A DNA stretch of 20,815 bases from a virus. The notes under the pieces are model-generated. The model did not search any database and had not been told where the DNA came from. It worked only from the letters and a program-made list of their open reading frames with translations. The translations under genes were made by a program, and so were the position numbers. Below, one piece after another: positions 1-7,093 of this stretch. Each line of letters opens with the position of its first letter. The first letter of the stretch is position 1. Where the stretch lies: positions 1-20,815 of IMG/VR virus record IMGVR_UViG_3300034190_000408; one strand, written 5' to 3'.

Positions 1-479
1 TTTAACCATATGAATGTAGACTGTACTGTTTTAATTTTAGGATAATGTTTAAAGACTTGTAATGCAAACAACTGTAACTGTGTAAAGTCGGGTCTTCGCT
101 TACCTGTCTTCCAATCCATAACGATTGCCTTATCATCAATGATAATTAACACATCGAGTATGCTGCGTAACCATGCGTCTTTCTCCCACCAACCTGTTGG
201 TGTAAGGTTTTCGTTGAGGCACAGCTGTTGCTCTGCGAGTAAAGTTCCACCCATACTCTCTATACTTTTACATAAAGGTTCATACTTTTCTGTACCATCA
301 GATAGTGGTTTACTATCTACTAGTCGGTGTTCCAAGCTAGCGTGTACTCTTTCACCATATTTTGTAGCATCACTACCTGTGTCCTGTACTTCTTTCATTA
401 CACGTTGGTGATAGTAACGCTTTGGGCAGTTCTCATACATCTTAATAGATGAATAAGAGTGTGATAATTTTATATCCAT
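1..479 (-). CDS. RecB/Cas4-like PD-(D/E)XK exonuclease, 3' end outside window
   Basis: The reading frame starts with ATG at 479 and runs off the left edge, so the C-terminus is missing. About 159 codons are visible. The N-terminus reads MDIKLSHSYSSIKMYENCPKR, followed by YYHQR and then KYGERVHASLEHRL; this matches the opening of RecB-family nucleases (S-x-S-x(2)-x-C-P-x(2)-Y and G-x(2)-V-H-x(2)-L-E). The core catalytic motifs follow: an Asp in RSILDVL and the D-W-K-T-G-K motif at roughly residue 140. These are the metal-binding Asp and the D..xK pair of the PD-(D/E)XK fold. In phages such enzymes process DNA ends during replication or recombination, or degrade host DNA. A GGGTGAG ribosome site lies just upstream and the start is one base after the stop of the preceding gene, so translation is probably coupled. 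A Cas4-type C-terminal iron-sulfur cluster cannot be judged because that part is absent. Confidence 0.85.
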   Translation of the reverse strand, partial: MDIKLSHSYSSIKMYENCPKRYYHQRVMKEVQDTGSDATKYGERVHASLEHRLVDSKPLSDGTEKYEPLCKSIESMGGTLLAEQQLCLNENLTPTGWWEKDAWLRSILDVLIIIDDKAIVMDWKTGKRRPDFTQLQLFALQVFKHYPKIKTVQSTFIWL

Positions 480-480
480 A

Positions 481-693
481 TTACTCACCCGATGCACGAC
501 GTAATATGTCATGCTTCAACGTCTCAATAAAACCTACTAATCCAACAGTATCATCTATCTTTGTAGAGAATCTAACGTACCTACCTTTTACCTTGACAAG
601 TATTACCAAGTCTCCTAGGTCAGCATCGTTAGTAGATGAAACAGTTTCAGTAAGTTCTTTAATTACCTTTAAGGTACTTTCTTTCTTACTCAT
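481..693 (-). CDS. small hypothetical protein, 70 residues
   Basis: This short gene starts inside the last codons of the DNA polymerase gene (4-base ATGA overlap) and ends one base before the exonuclease start. Such tight packing strongly supports it being translated. A GGAGAAG ribosome site lies 5 to 10 bases before the ATG. The product is mixed-charge with no membrane segment: a polar N-terminal helix (residues 1-22), then a beta-rich stretch around LGDLVILVKVKGRYVRF, then a short C-terminal helix. I do not recognise the family. Position between polymerase and exonuclease suggests an accessory role in DNA replication, but that is inference only. Confidence 0.8.
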   Translation of the reverse strand: MSKKESTLKVIKELTETVSSTNDADLGDLVILVKVKGRYVRFSTKIDDTVGLVGFIETLKHDILRRASGE

Positions 694-2564
694 TTTGCTT
701 CTCCATAGTTTTTGCCTACACCGACTTCACAATCAACTGGCAGTGTAGGTGCCCAGCTGGGGGGTTTAGACATCTTCCTGACAATAAGTTCCTGTGCGTT
801 TGCCAACTCATCGTCCGGGACGGATATGATAATCTCATCATGAACTTGAAAAGCCACATGATAATGTCTACCAATAGATGCCATCTGTTCAGTGATTACA
901 ATACGAGCAAGTGCTTGTACTATATTCTCTGTAACTTTACCGCCATATATTTTAGTCCAGTCTATACTATCCTGCTCACCTGTCATAACTCTTTTAGTTA
1001 CAAGTTTACGAAAGGTTCTTGCATTGTTAATATAAACGTACCCATCTTCTCCTCTGCATAATGCAGGGTAAAGAACTTTTAATTTGTTAGGAAGTATAAT
1101 ACCTTCGCCATCATAGTGTGCAATATCACATAGACTACCACTACGACCTGCTACCATTTCAGTAAGTGCATGATTACATCTGTTCCAAAATGAAGTTATC
1201 TTATGGTTCTTATTCCTATATAAGTTTACAATTCTTTGTGCTTCATTCTCATCTATATCTACAGATATACCACCCATACCAAGAGCAAGAGTATTTCTAA
1301 ACTTCACATGACCCATGCCATAACCCAAACCTAGGATGCAAGTCTTACCAACAAACCTTGCGACCTTGTCCTCTTTGGTCACTCTCTTATTATATACCTC
1401 ACTAGCGAACTCACTATAAACATCACGACCCTCACGAAAGGCTTGAAGTAAATCATCTTGTCCTGCAACATACGCAACCATACGCGCTTCAATTTGTGAC
1501 AAGTCACATGCAAGTAATGATTCTCCAAGGGGCGCTGTGATAGCTTTACGAATAGCACCACTACGGGGTAGGTTCTGTAAGTTAAGTTTATCACCACCAC
1601 TAAACCTGCCTGTATGCGCTCCATAATAATTAAGCATGATAGGTAGGCGACCACGTTTTGATACCTTTATAAGGTTCTCAGTCCGCGTCTCCTCTATTGT
1701 CGATTTTGTGCCGAGCCGAGCCGCGACCAAATTCTGCACCCTAGCGTCGGGGTGTTCTAATAAATTAGTGAACTCTTTATCTGTCTTTGCAAAAGCAAAA
1801 GACTCTTTGCCTGTCCTCAGACTTATCTTAGTCGGTGGTTCTACGCCCACAGTCTTTAGTAACTTAGCAAAGATTTGATTAGACATCAGTGCTTTCTTGA
1901 CTTTCTCCTGACTCAAACCCTTCAACGCTAAATCATCAATAAGTTTCTGTTTGTTTGCCTTGACTTGCACGAGATGATCCGCCAATGAATCGCCATCAAG
2001 TACGATAGTCGGCTCAGTATACATACGCATGGTTTGGTCAATCACCAATAACTCTGTCGGTGGAAACTTTTTAGCTAACACTTTGAACAGTTGATAAGTA
2101 AGGTCAACATCATTGACACAATAGCTTGCATACCTATCTAGTTCTTCGGGTGTGAAGTCCTGTCGACGTTTACCTAATGCCTGTACAACCTCATCACCTT
2201 TCTTACCTAAGTTATAATGTCTAACTAAATTCTTAAGTGAACCCCCCACAGTTGCATTATGATATGGTCTTGCCATAGATAAAGTATCGAACCAAAGTTT
2301 AGGCTTGATACCATAGTGCCATGACAATATCGCTCCATCGAATACAGTATTGTGAGCAAGTATCGCCTTGTTAGAATAGTCCAACGAGTTTAGAAACTTG
2401 CCCACATCATTACCACTATACCAATCAGTAGGGTGGTTATTAACTTTGACACCGACACCAATGACTTCAAACCTATCATCACGAATGTATGCCTCTGTTG
2501 TCATCTTCGACAAAGAATATTCTCTGTCATAATAAGTCTCAAAATCTATGGTTACGATGTCCAT
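690..2564 (-). CDS. polA: family A DNA polymerase with 3'-5' exonuclease (PolA/T7 gp5-like)
   Basis: This is the replicative DNA polymerase. The N-terminal DEDD exonuclease is intact: motif I IDFET (D7, E9), motif II AHNTVFDG (D76), motif III YCVND (Y148 and D152). The polymerase domain follows, with motif A ACDLSQIEAR (D354), motif B RFVGKTCILGLGYG (R403, K407, Y415) and motif C QVHDE (H575, D576, E577). The 5'-3' exonuclease domain of bacterial Pol I is absent, and at 624 residues it is somewhat shorter than T7 gp5, as in many marine phages. The residue aligning with E. coli Phe762 in motif B (K-x3-F) is leucine here (L411). The start is set by GGGAG a few bases upstream and by a one-base TAATG overlap with the preceding gene. 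No DnaJ-like insertion is seen. Assignment is secure from motifs; only the lifestyle meaning of Leu411 is open. Confidence 0.97.
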   Translation of the reverse strand: MDIVTIDFETYYDREYSLSKMTTEAYIRDDRFEVIGVGVKVNNHPTDWYSGNDVGKFLNSLDYSNKAILAHNTVFDGAILSWHYGIKPKLWFDTLSMARPYHNATVGGSLKNLVRHYNLGKKGDEVVQALGKRRQDFTPEELDRYASYCVNDVDLTYQLFKVLAKKFPPTELLVIDQTMRMYTEPTIVLDGDSLADHLVQVKANKQKLIDDLALKGLSQEKVKKALMSNQIFAKLLKTVGVEPPTKISLRTGKESFAFAKTDKEFTNLLEHPDARVQNLVAARLGTKSTIEETRTENLIKVSKRGRLPIMLNYYGAHTGRFSGGDKLNLQNLPRSGAIRKAITAPLGESLLACDLSQIEARMVAYVAGQDDLLQAFREGRDVYSEFASEVYNKRVTKEDKVARFVGKTCILGLGYGMGHVKFRNTLALGMGGISVDIDENEAQRIVNLYRNKNHKITSFWNRCNHALTEMVAGRSGSLCDIAHYDGEGIILPNKLKVLYPALCRGEDGYVYINNARTFRKLVTKRVMTGEQDSIDWTKIYGGKVTENIVQALARIVITEQMASIGRHYHVAFQVHDEIIISVPDDELANAQELIVRKMSKPPSWAPTLPVDCEVGVGKNYGEAK

Positions 2565-2866
2565 TACTTCTCCCTTGTCTTATTTATATTAGGAACCTGC
2601 TCACCTGCTAAGGCTCCATAGCCACAAGTATCCACATAGTTATCCACATTGTGTGGATTCTCTGTAGTCCTAGCCACCTTATACAGCACCATCATCATGG
2701 GTACTTCATGTGGGAATATATCCACACCTAAGTATGTACTCCATAAATCAGACACCATCTTAAAGTTATTACTAGCATCACCATGTTCTACTTCTCTATC
2801 AGTAGATGTTAGCTTGTCAGCTTTTTTAAGTATGTTGTTCCGATTGTATTTAGACTTCTTTGACAT
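2564..2866 (-). CDS. DUF6378-like phage protein
   Basis: The protein has a basic N-terminus (MSKKSKYNRNN) followed by a helical domain with STDREVEHGD, a tryptophan-containing helix (VSDLWSTYLG) and the ending VDNYVDTCGYGALAGEQ. This pattern of TxDRExxHG...D..W...VDn..D..GY.al is the one I associate with the small phage family DUF6378, whose function is unknown. The longer frame from 2878 adds MEKQ, but GGAGA inside those codons is ideally placed as the ribosome site for the ATG at 2866, so I use 2866. The gene overlaps the end of the Ntn-hydrolase gene and shares one base with the polymerase start. DnaA-box-like words lie in its distal half. Family assignment is from memory of the pattern; the gene itself is well supported. 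Confidence 0.75.
   Translation of the reverse strand: MSKKSKYNRNNILKKADKLTSTDREVEHGDASNNFKMVSDLWSTYLGVDIFPHEVPMMMVLYKVARTTENPHNVDNYVDTCGYGALAGEQVPNINKTREK
2627..2726. other. cluster of DnaA-box-like 9-mers within a coding sequence
   Basis: A perfect TTATCCACA lies at 2640-2648. Near-copies flank it: GTATCCACA (2628-2636), TGTGTGGAT in the opposite orientation (2650-2658) and ATATCCACA (2718-2726). TTATCCACA is the classic bacterial DnaA box. Three of the four lie within 31 bases, just upstream of the polymerase gene. They fall in codons for a conserved-looking VDN/VDT segment, so they may be coincidental. No AT-rich unwinding element is obvious beside them. Reported as sequence words, not as an established origin. 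Confidence 0.3.
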
Positions 2867-3317
2867 CTGTTTCTCCATTTAAGTTATATATACCCACACC
2901 TTTTCCACAATGTAGACTGTATACATTGCAAGCATCTACAGCTTCAGCGGCAGTAGCACCCATAGCTAATGCCCCATAAGCAAAGTCTTTACCATGACCA
3001 AAGGCGTGAAGATTGTGTCCGTAGTGTACTGGATGAGCAATGCCATCGTACAACCACAAACCTGTATCCCTGTGAATTACAATCAGCTGTGAGCTTTTCT
3101 TTGTAAGTTCAGGGAATGATTCAGGTAAGGCACCTTCTCTGTACCACTCTCTAAGTTTGATTACATCATCAAGTAATCCCACTCCCGATACAATACATAT
3201 CTTACCTGTCTTTTTATCTGATACATACCAAGCTTTATCTGATTCCCATTTAGCAGAACCATCATTAGCTTGTCTGTCAGTAGCTAAACTTAATCCATCC
3301 CATACTAATACTGTCAT
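2850..3317 (-). CDS. proteasome-like Ntn-hydrolase phage protein
   Basis: The start at 3317 gives a product beginning MTVLVWDGLSLATDRQ. It has a GAGG ribosome site 8 bases upstream and begins one base after the upstream stop. Longer in-frame starts lie inside the neighbouring gene and would hide the key feature. That feature is threonine at position 2, exposed when the initiator Met is removed, as in Ntn-hydrolases of the proteasome beta/HslV type. The rest fits: xWDGxxLATD strand pair, a VSGVG turn, and the C-terminal AFGHGKDFAYGALAMGA-type helix followed by AVDACNVYSLHCGKGV. Length, 155 residues, suits the small phage version. Known family members are self-activating amidohydrolases or proteases; the substrate in phages is unknown. 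It sits among replication genes and not virion genes, which argues against a prohead protease role. Catalytic activity is inferred. Confidence 0.75.
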   Translation of the reverse strand: MTVLVWDGLSLATDRQANDGSAKWESDKAWYVSDKKTGKICIVSGVGLLDDVIKLREWYREGALPESFPELTKKSSQLIVIHRDTGLWLYDGIAHPVHYGHNLHAFGHGKDFAYGALAMGATAAEAVDACNVYSLHCGKGVGIYNLNGETDVKEV

Positions 3318-3318
3318 G

Positions 3319-4254
3319 TTAAGATACCTCAAGTTTGTAACCACCATAGCGATGCTTATCAGCAGTACGTTCATCATGTCCTTCTGATTGAAACACTTTG
3401 AATCGTCTACGCAATGGGATACTTAAGTCAGCAAATATCCTATCTACTGTTCTGATTAATTCATCTACTGTTGGTACTTCTGTTTGTCTGCCCCATCCTC
3501 TGTTGCTCATAGCCGATTCTATAAAACCTTTGAGAAGATGTTTAGGAAAGTCCAATGTAGTCATGCTTTCTTGTAGACAATCTAGCCATTCTTCTGATGA
3601 CCAATCGGGTTGTCTTGCATGATAATGGTTTTGTGTTTGTTCTCGTTCCTTGATAACTTCTAAAGCGATAGCATCAAGTGCATGAACTTTGGCTCTAGCT
3701 TTCAAACCTTTCTTGTAAGCAGTAAGCATTTGCCTCCACTCTTTCCGCTTTGCAGGTATCTCAATGAACTTATCGTCAGGCTTCTGGTTAAGACACTCAC
3801 CTGTCAACAAGTTGAACTGTATGCCACAGAAGTATGAAGGCCCACTGTTCATAACAGAATTAAACGTACTGTATGATGATTGACTATCACTACCCTTAGT
3901 TTCCTCATGTATTTGAGCATCAAGGTTCTTAGTATGACGAATACGATACAAACCTTTACGATGTCTGTTGATTACAAATGGAAACCATCTATAGAAAGAT
4001 GATACATAAGATTGAGACATACCAATGATGTGACTTTCTTTAGCCACAAACGTGATGATGTTGTCAGGTGTTATGTCAGCCAATGGTTCAGTACCATAGC
4101 CTTGACACACAATACGAATTGCATCACCCTTCTTAAACATTCTCCAGTTTTGATTGACAGGTTTACCTTTATCAGGCCACCTTGCTGTGTTGAATGATGT
4201 CAACATTTCTTCGTAGGTATTAAGAGACCTATCACTCTGCCACCATGTGTACAT
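3319..4254 (-). CDS. hypothetical protein, 311 residues, unrecognised
   Basis: A well-formed gene with an AAGGAG site 7 bases before the ATG, starting 9 bases past the preceding stop and ending one base before the next start. The product is soluble, with many Arg, Lys, Trp and Tyr residues. A basic aromatic segment, SFYRWFPFVINRHRKGLYRI, lies around residues 85-105. Tryptophan pairs (MYTWWQ at the N-terminus, SSEEWL near 220) and a C-terminal basic stretch (LRRRFKV, then RYGGYKLEV) follow. No nucleotide-binding, nuclease or membrane motif is evident. The basic aromatic surface could bind nucleic acid, but this is only suggestive. The same stretch of the operon contains two further unknown genes leading to the VWA/AAA module, so a joint function is possible. 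Confidence 0.85.
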   Translation of the reverse strand: MYTWWQSDRSLNTYEEMLTSFNTARWPDKGKPVNQNWRMFKKGDAIRIVCQGYGTEPLADITPDNIITFVAKESHIIGMSQSYVSSFYRWFPFVINRHRKGLYRIRHTKNLDAQIHEETKGSDSQSSYSTFNSVMNSGPSYFCGIQFNLLTGECLNQKPDDKFIEIPAKRKEWRQMLTAYKKGLKARAKVHALDAIALEVIKEREQTQNHYHARQPDWSSEEWLDCLQESMTTLDFPKHLLKGFIESAMSNRGWGRQTEVPTVDELIRTVDRIFADLSIPLRRRFKVFQSEGHDERTADKHRYGGYKLEVS

Positions 4255-4263
4255 GATTACTCC

Positions 4264-4941
4264 TTACTTGGTTAGTTTATTAAATGTTACAGCCGCAGTC
4301 ATACCATCTAGGTCTGCCCCTATGTCTGCTACTTCGGCTTTCTTCTTCTCAACAATCTTCTTGTGACGTTCCTTTGCTTCATCAGGTATTAAATCCCACA
4401 GTGCAGGCCATGCTTTCAATGCAGGTGCCAACGTGCTGTAGGTGTTGATGATTGCCTTAACACCTTCAAGAAACTTCTCTTGTTTAGATTCTTGTTCAAA
4501 GATTTTACGATTGTATTCTTTGAACTCAGGCTTTAACCAATCCCATCTTGTGTCATTGAAGTCACAAGTACCTGTACTGTACCCATTGTTAAAACCTGTA
4601 ACTTCTTTACTAAAGTTTCTAGGCCATGGTTGTGCTGTACTAAACTCAAGTCTTACACCATCACATTTGTATGCTTTGGTGTTGTACTCAGCAGTTTGAA
4701 ACACATCTTCGGGTTCATTGTGAAACCCACAGAATGTTATAGTTTCTTCCTTGTCCATTGCATAATCAGGTAATGCTTTGAACTTTGCTATGATTTCAGC
4801 AGGAAAGAAACATTGGTACATCTTATCTGCCCAATGTGCAGGTACATCTTTCTTAGCTTTTTCTATGTTTGCTTTGAACATAGCTTTAGCATTGCCTTGT
4901 ATAGTATCTTTTAATTGTTCACTAAATCTTACAGTTGCCAT
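4264..4941 (-). CDS. hypothetical phage protein, 225 residues (possibly Nmad5-like)
   Basis: The start is fixed by AAAGGAG about 8 bases upstream. The N-terminal third is helical (FSEQLKDTIQGNAKAMFKAN), followed by YQCFFPAEIIAKFKALPDYAM, a Cys/Trp-containing middle and a charged helical C-terminus (EAKERHKKIVEKKKAEVAD). A helical start leading to 'Y..FP......ALP' vaguely recalls phage proteins placed in the nucleotide-modification-associated family Nmad5. I hold that at low confidence because no catalytic residues can be named. There is no signal peptide or membrane segment. Its start codon lies inside the end of the upstream 63-residue gene (20-base overlap), so the two are likely translated together. 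Confidence 0.85.
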   Translation of the reverse strand: MATVRFSEQLKDTIQGNAKAMFKANIEKAKKDVPAHWADKMYQCFFPAEIIAKFKALPDYAMDKEETITFCGFHNEPEDVFQTAEYNTKAYKCDGVRLEFSTAQPWPRNFSKEVTGFNNGYSTGTCDFNDTRWDWLKPEFKEYNRKIFEQESKQEKFLEGVKAIINTYSTLAPALKAWPALWDLIPDEAKERHKKIVEKKKAEVADIGADLDGMTAAVTFNKLTK

Positions 4942-5113
4942 CTTGGTCTCCTTTGTTCCATTGATTAACTAAGTCACGAACATGCTGTTCAGCCATTGTT
5001 CCTAACTCTTTACCTATCTTGGTAAATGCTTGTTCGTTGGTCATGCCCCAGTCATCAAGGCAAGTGACCAACATAGTCTCTGCCTCAATCATTAGTTTTT
5101 TAACTTCACCCAT
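4922..5113 (-). CDS. small helical hypothetical protein, 63 residues
   Basis: The gene overlaps the VWA gene by 8 bases and the next gene by 20 bases. It has a perfect GGAGG 7 bases before its ATG, so it is very probably real. The product is one or two amphipathic helices: GEVKKLMIEAETMLVTCLDD, then MTNEQAFTKIGKELGTMAEQ, then VRDLVNQW. It is acidic overall with no metal or nucleotide motif. A size and helical character like this suits a small partner or adaptor of a neighbouring protein. Function unknown. Confidence 0.8.
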   Translation of the reverse strand: MGEVKKLMIEAETMLVTCLDDWGMTNEQAFTKIGKELGTMAEQHVRDLVNQWNKGDQDGNCKI

Positions 5114-6233
5114 TATTATCCTCCATCATTACAACTTCACCGAATGGTGCCTTGTCATCATGCGTTGACACCCATAGAACTGGGTAGTCAGGTGCATCAC
5201 CAAAGTCATCACAGCAAAGGTCAGTTAAAAATATACATGCTACAGGTTCAATGCCATGCTCAGTCATGTACTTGAATACAGGACTAAACGCAGTACCACC
5301 TCCACCATGTGGTTTCACAATAGGTTCATCATCTTGTCCGAACTCATCATAATGTGATACTTCGGAATCAAAATAAATCACATGAACCTTGGTTGGTTTT
5401 TGGTCTTGCCATACTGTAGTAATCTCACTAGCAAACTGATTGATTTCATCTTGACCAATCGAGCCTGAACAATCGACAGCAAAGGCAATCTCTCCTAGTG
5501 ATTCACCTGATACACTAGGTAAGTACAATCCTTGTGATAAGAATCGTCTGTTTGGTCTAGCCCATGAGCGTTGGTCAGACCGACACTTGACAACAAATCT
5601 CTGTAAGACATCCCTCCAGTCCACTTTGGGTTTAAGGATCTCATCAACTAGACGTTCAAGTCCTGCACTCATCTTGCCCATCATCTTTGCAGACTGAGCC
5701 GCTTGTGCAACTTTGACTTTCCACTCGGCTTGTTGTTGTGATACTTCAGCAGGTGAACCTTGCCCATCTTCACAACTGTCAAGTGGTTGACCTTGACCAC
5801 CATTACCTTGCCCATCTTCAGGTGTGTCAGGTAGAAGGTTGAAGATACCATCACTGGTACCTCCACCTTGCTTGTATATATTGTCATCAAGCAAACCTTG
5901 TGCAGGCATCTTACCGATACCCTCATCTGTCAACAGCTTGTTGATTACATAGTCAGCCGCTTGATTCCATTTGTAAGCATCACGCTCACCCCTACGGAAA
6001 TTGTGTTCCAACATAGGGTGCATACATTCGTGAGCAACAAGGAACTTAAGTTCCTCATCACTCAACCCATTGCAAAACTCCTCATTGAATAGGACACGTT
6101 TACCATTGGTTGCCGCAGTAGGTACTGAGTTATCAATACTCATTGGCATATTGAGAGCAACACTACCAATGAATGGATGCTCAAGAATCAATGCTGTCTT
6201 AGCTTTACTGATTCGTTTAGTTACATCTTGCAT
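5106..6233 (-). CDS. DUF2201-like metallopeptidase plus VWA-domain protein (CobT-like partner of AAA+ ATPase)
   Basis: Two domains are visible. Residues about 1-130 form a zincin-like domain with VAHECMH (H68, E69, H72), followed by a WNQAADYVIN helix as in DUF2201-type proteins. Residues 135-165 are a low-complexity Gly/Gln/Asp/Glu linker. Residues about 245-375 form a von Willebrand A-type domain with an intact metal-binding site: AVDCSGS (D254, S256, S258), GGGGTAF (T314) and FLTDL (D338). Such proteins work with a MoxR/CobS-like ATPase, here encoded two genes upstream, in chelatase or chaperone-like remodelling complexes. GGGAGG precedes the ATG, and the gene shares one base with the DUF3150 gene stop. 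Protease activity is possible from HExxH but unproven. The client in a phage is unknown. Confidence 0.9.
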   Translation of the reverse strand: MQDVTKRISKAKTALILEHPFIGSVALNMPMSIDNSVPTAATNGKRVLFNEEFCNGLSDEELKFLVAHECMHPMLEHNFRRGERDAYKWNQAADYVINKLLTDEGIGKMPAQGLLDDNIYKQGGGTSDGIFNLLPDTPEDGQGNGGQGQPLDSCEDGQGSPAEVSQQQAEWKVKVAQAAQSAKMMGKMSAGLERLVDEILKPKVDWRDVLQRFVVKCRSDQRSWARPNRRFLSQGLYLPSVSGESLGEIAFAVDCSGSIGQDEINQFASEITTVWQDQKPTKVHVIYFDSEVSHYDEFGQDDEPIVKPHGGGGTAFSPVFKYMTEHGIEPVACIFLTDLCCDDFGDAPDYPVLWVSTHDDKAPFGEVVMMEDNNG

Positions 6234-7084
6234 TAGTTACCTCCCATAAATGCACCCATCTTGTTCATAATGTCCTTAGCTTCAGCCGCTTTCACACGTC
6301 TCAAGTCAGGGTCATTACGCAAACTGTCAGGGTGGTTGTTGACTAATGACTGTTCAACTTGTTGGCGCATAGCTTCCAAGTCAGGGTCATCAGCAAAGTT
6401 AAGTCTTGATAGAACCGAACAAACTTCCTTGGTGTTATCAACGAGAGTATCTCGGAAGATAGCTTTAGGGTCTGCAAGTTTCTCAGCAATATGTTTGACC
6501 TTGTCATACAATCGTTGCCAAGCTTCTTTCATTGCTTGTTCAGCCGCATCTTGTACCCTCGTCTCAACATCAGATTGGATACGACTTAGTTCCTCATCTG
6601 AAATCTGAACACGAAAGTCATTAGATGGTACAGGGAATACAGCCAAGTCCATGTTGAACCTACGCTGTATATCGTGAAGCATAGGGTAGTCATTAGCATT
6701 GTAAAGATTACCAAGGAATCGTTGTGCATCCTGTTTAAGTCTTGGATACTCATCCCAAAATGTATTCACAAGTTGTTGCCATTCAGCTTTCTCATTCCTA
6801 AACTCAGTCATAAAGTTTAGATAGTTTGCAGATGGTAACAACATCGTACCCTCAATACCCCATGGTAGGGTATTGGCATAATACTTGGCACGAATAGCTG
6901 TAGTTTTCTTGTGAACATTATCTAGATAATCATTCATTGGTAACAACGATTTGTTGTATCTACCTGCACCAATCGTAGTATTGTTATGCTGTGCTACCTG
7001 TTCAGTAGCACGTTTGTCATACTTACGAGCAGTCCACTGTGATACATTGAGTTGCACCAGTAGTGCTTTGTCACTTAGTTTCAT
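6233..7084 (-). CDS. DUF3150-like protein, middle member of AAA/DUF3150/VWA trio
   Basis: The product is 283 residues and mostly helical. A predicted coiled-coil or helical bundle spans roughly residues 160-215 (ISDEELSRIQSDVETRVQDA through LYDKVKHIAEKLADP). It has a conserved-looking YYANTLPWGIEGTMLLPS stretch near residue 70 and a charged C-terminus ending in DIMNKMGAFMGGN. Position between a MoxR-type ATPase and a DUF2201/VWA protein is the characteristic place of DUF3150 proteins, and the W-x-ARKYDK-type beginning and helical body fit. AGGAGGT lies 5 to 6 bases before the ATG. The role in the complex is unknown; a scaffold or adaptor that links ATPase and VWA protein is a reasonable inference. 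Confidence 0.8.
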   Translation of the reverse strand: MKLSDKALLVQLNVSQWTARKYDKRATEQVAQHNNTTIGAGRYNKSLLPMNDYLDNVHKKTTAIRAKYYANTLPWGIEGTMLLPSANYLNFMTEFRNEKAEWQQLVNTFWDEYPRLKQDAQRFLGNLYNANDYPMLHDIQRRFNMDLAVFPVPSNDFRVQISDEELSRIQSDVETRVQDAAEQAMKEAWQRLYDKVKHIAEKLADPKAIFRDTLVDNTKEVCSVLSRLNFADDPDLEAMRQQVEQSLVNNHPDSLRNDPDLRRVKAAEAKDIMNKMGAFMGGN

Positions 7085-7093
7085 ACTTACCTC

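Noticed and set aside
690-2564. DnaJ-like zinc insertion as in some marine phage polymerases
   Set aside because: No CxxCxGxG repeats are present in the protein.
3318-3377. Extended N-terminus for the Ntn-hydrolase from the ATG at 3377
   Set aside because: It overlaps the upstream gene by about 60 bases, lacks a good ribosome site and would bury the catalytic-type Thr.
6261-6608. 115-codon plus-strand frame opposite the DUF3150 gene
   Set aside because: It lies wholly antisense to a well-supported gene, is Ser/Arg/Cys-rich as expected of antisense shadows, and has no ribosome site.
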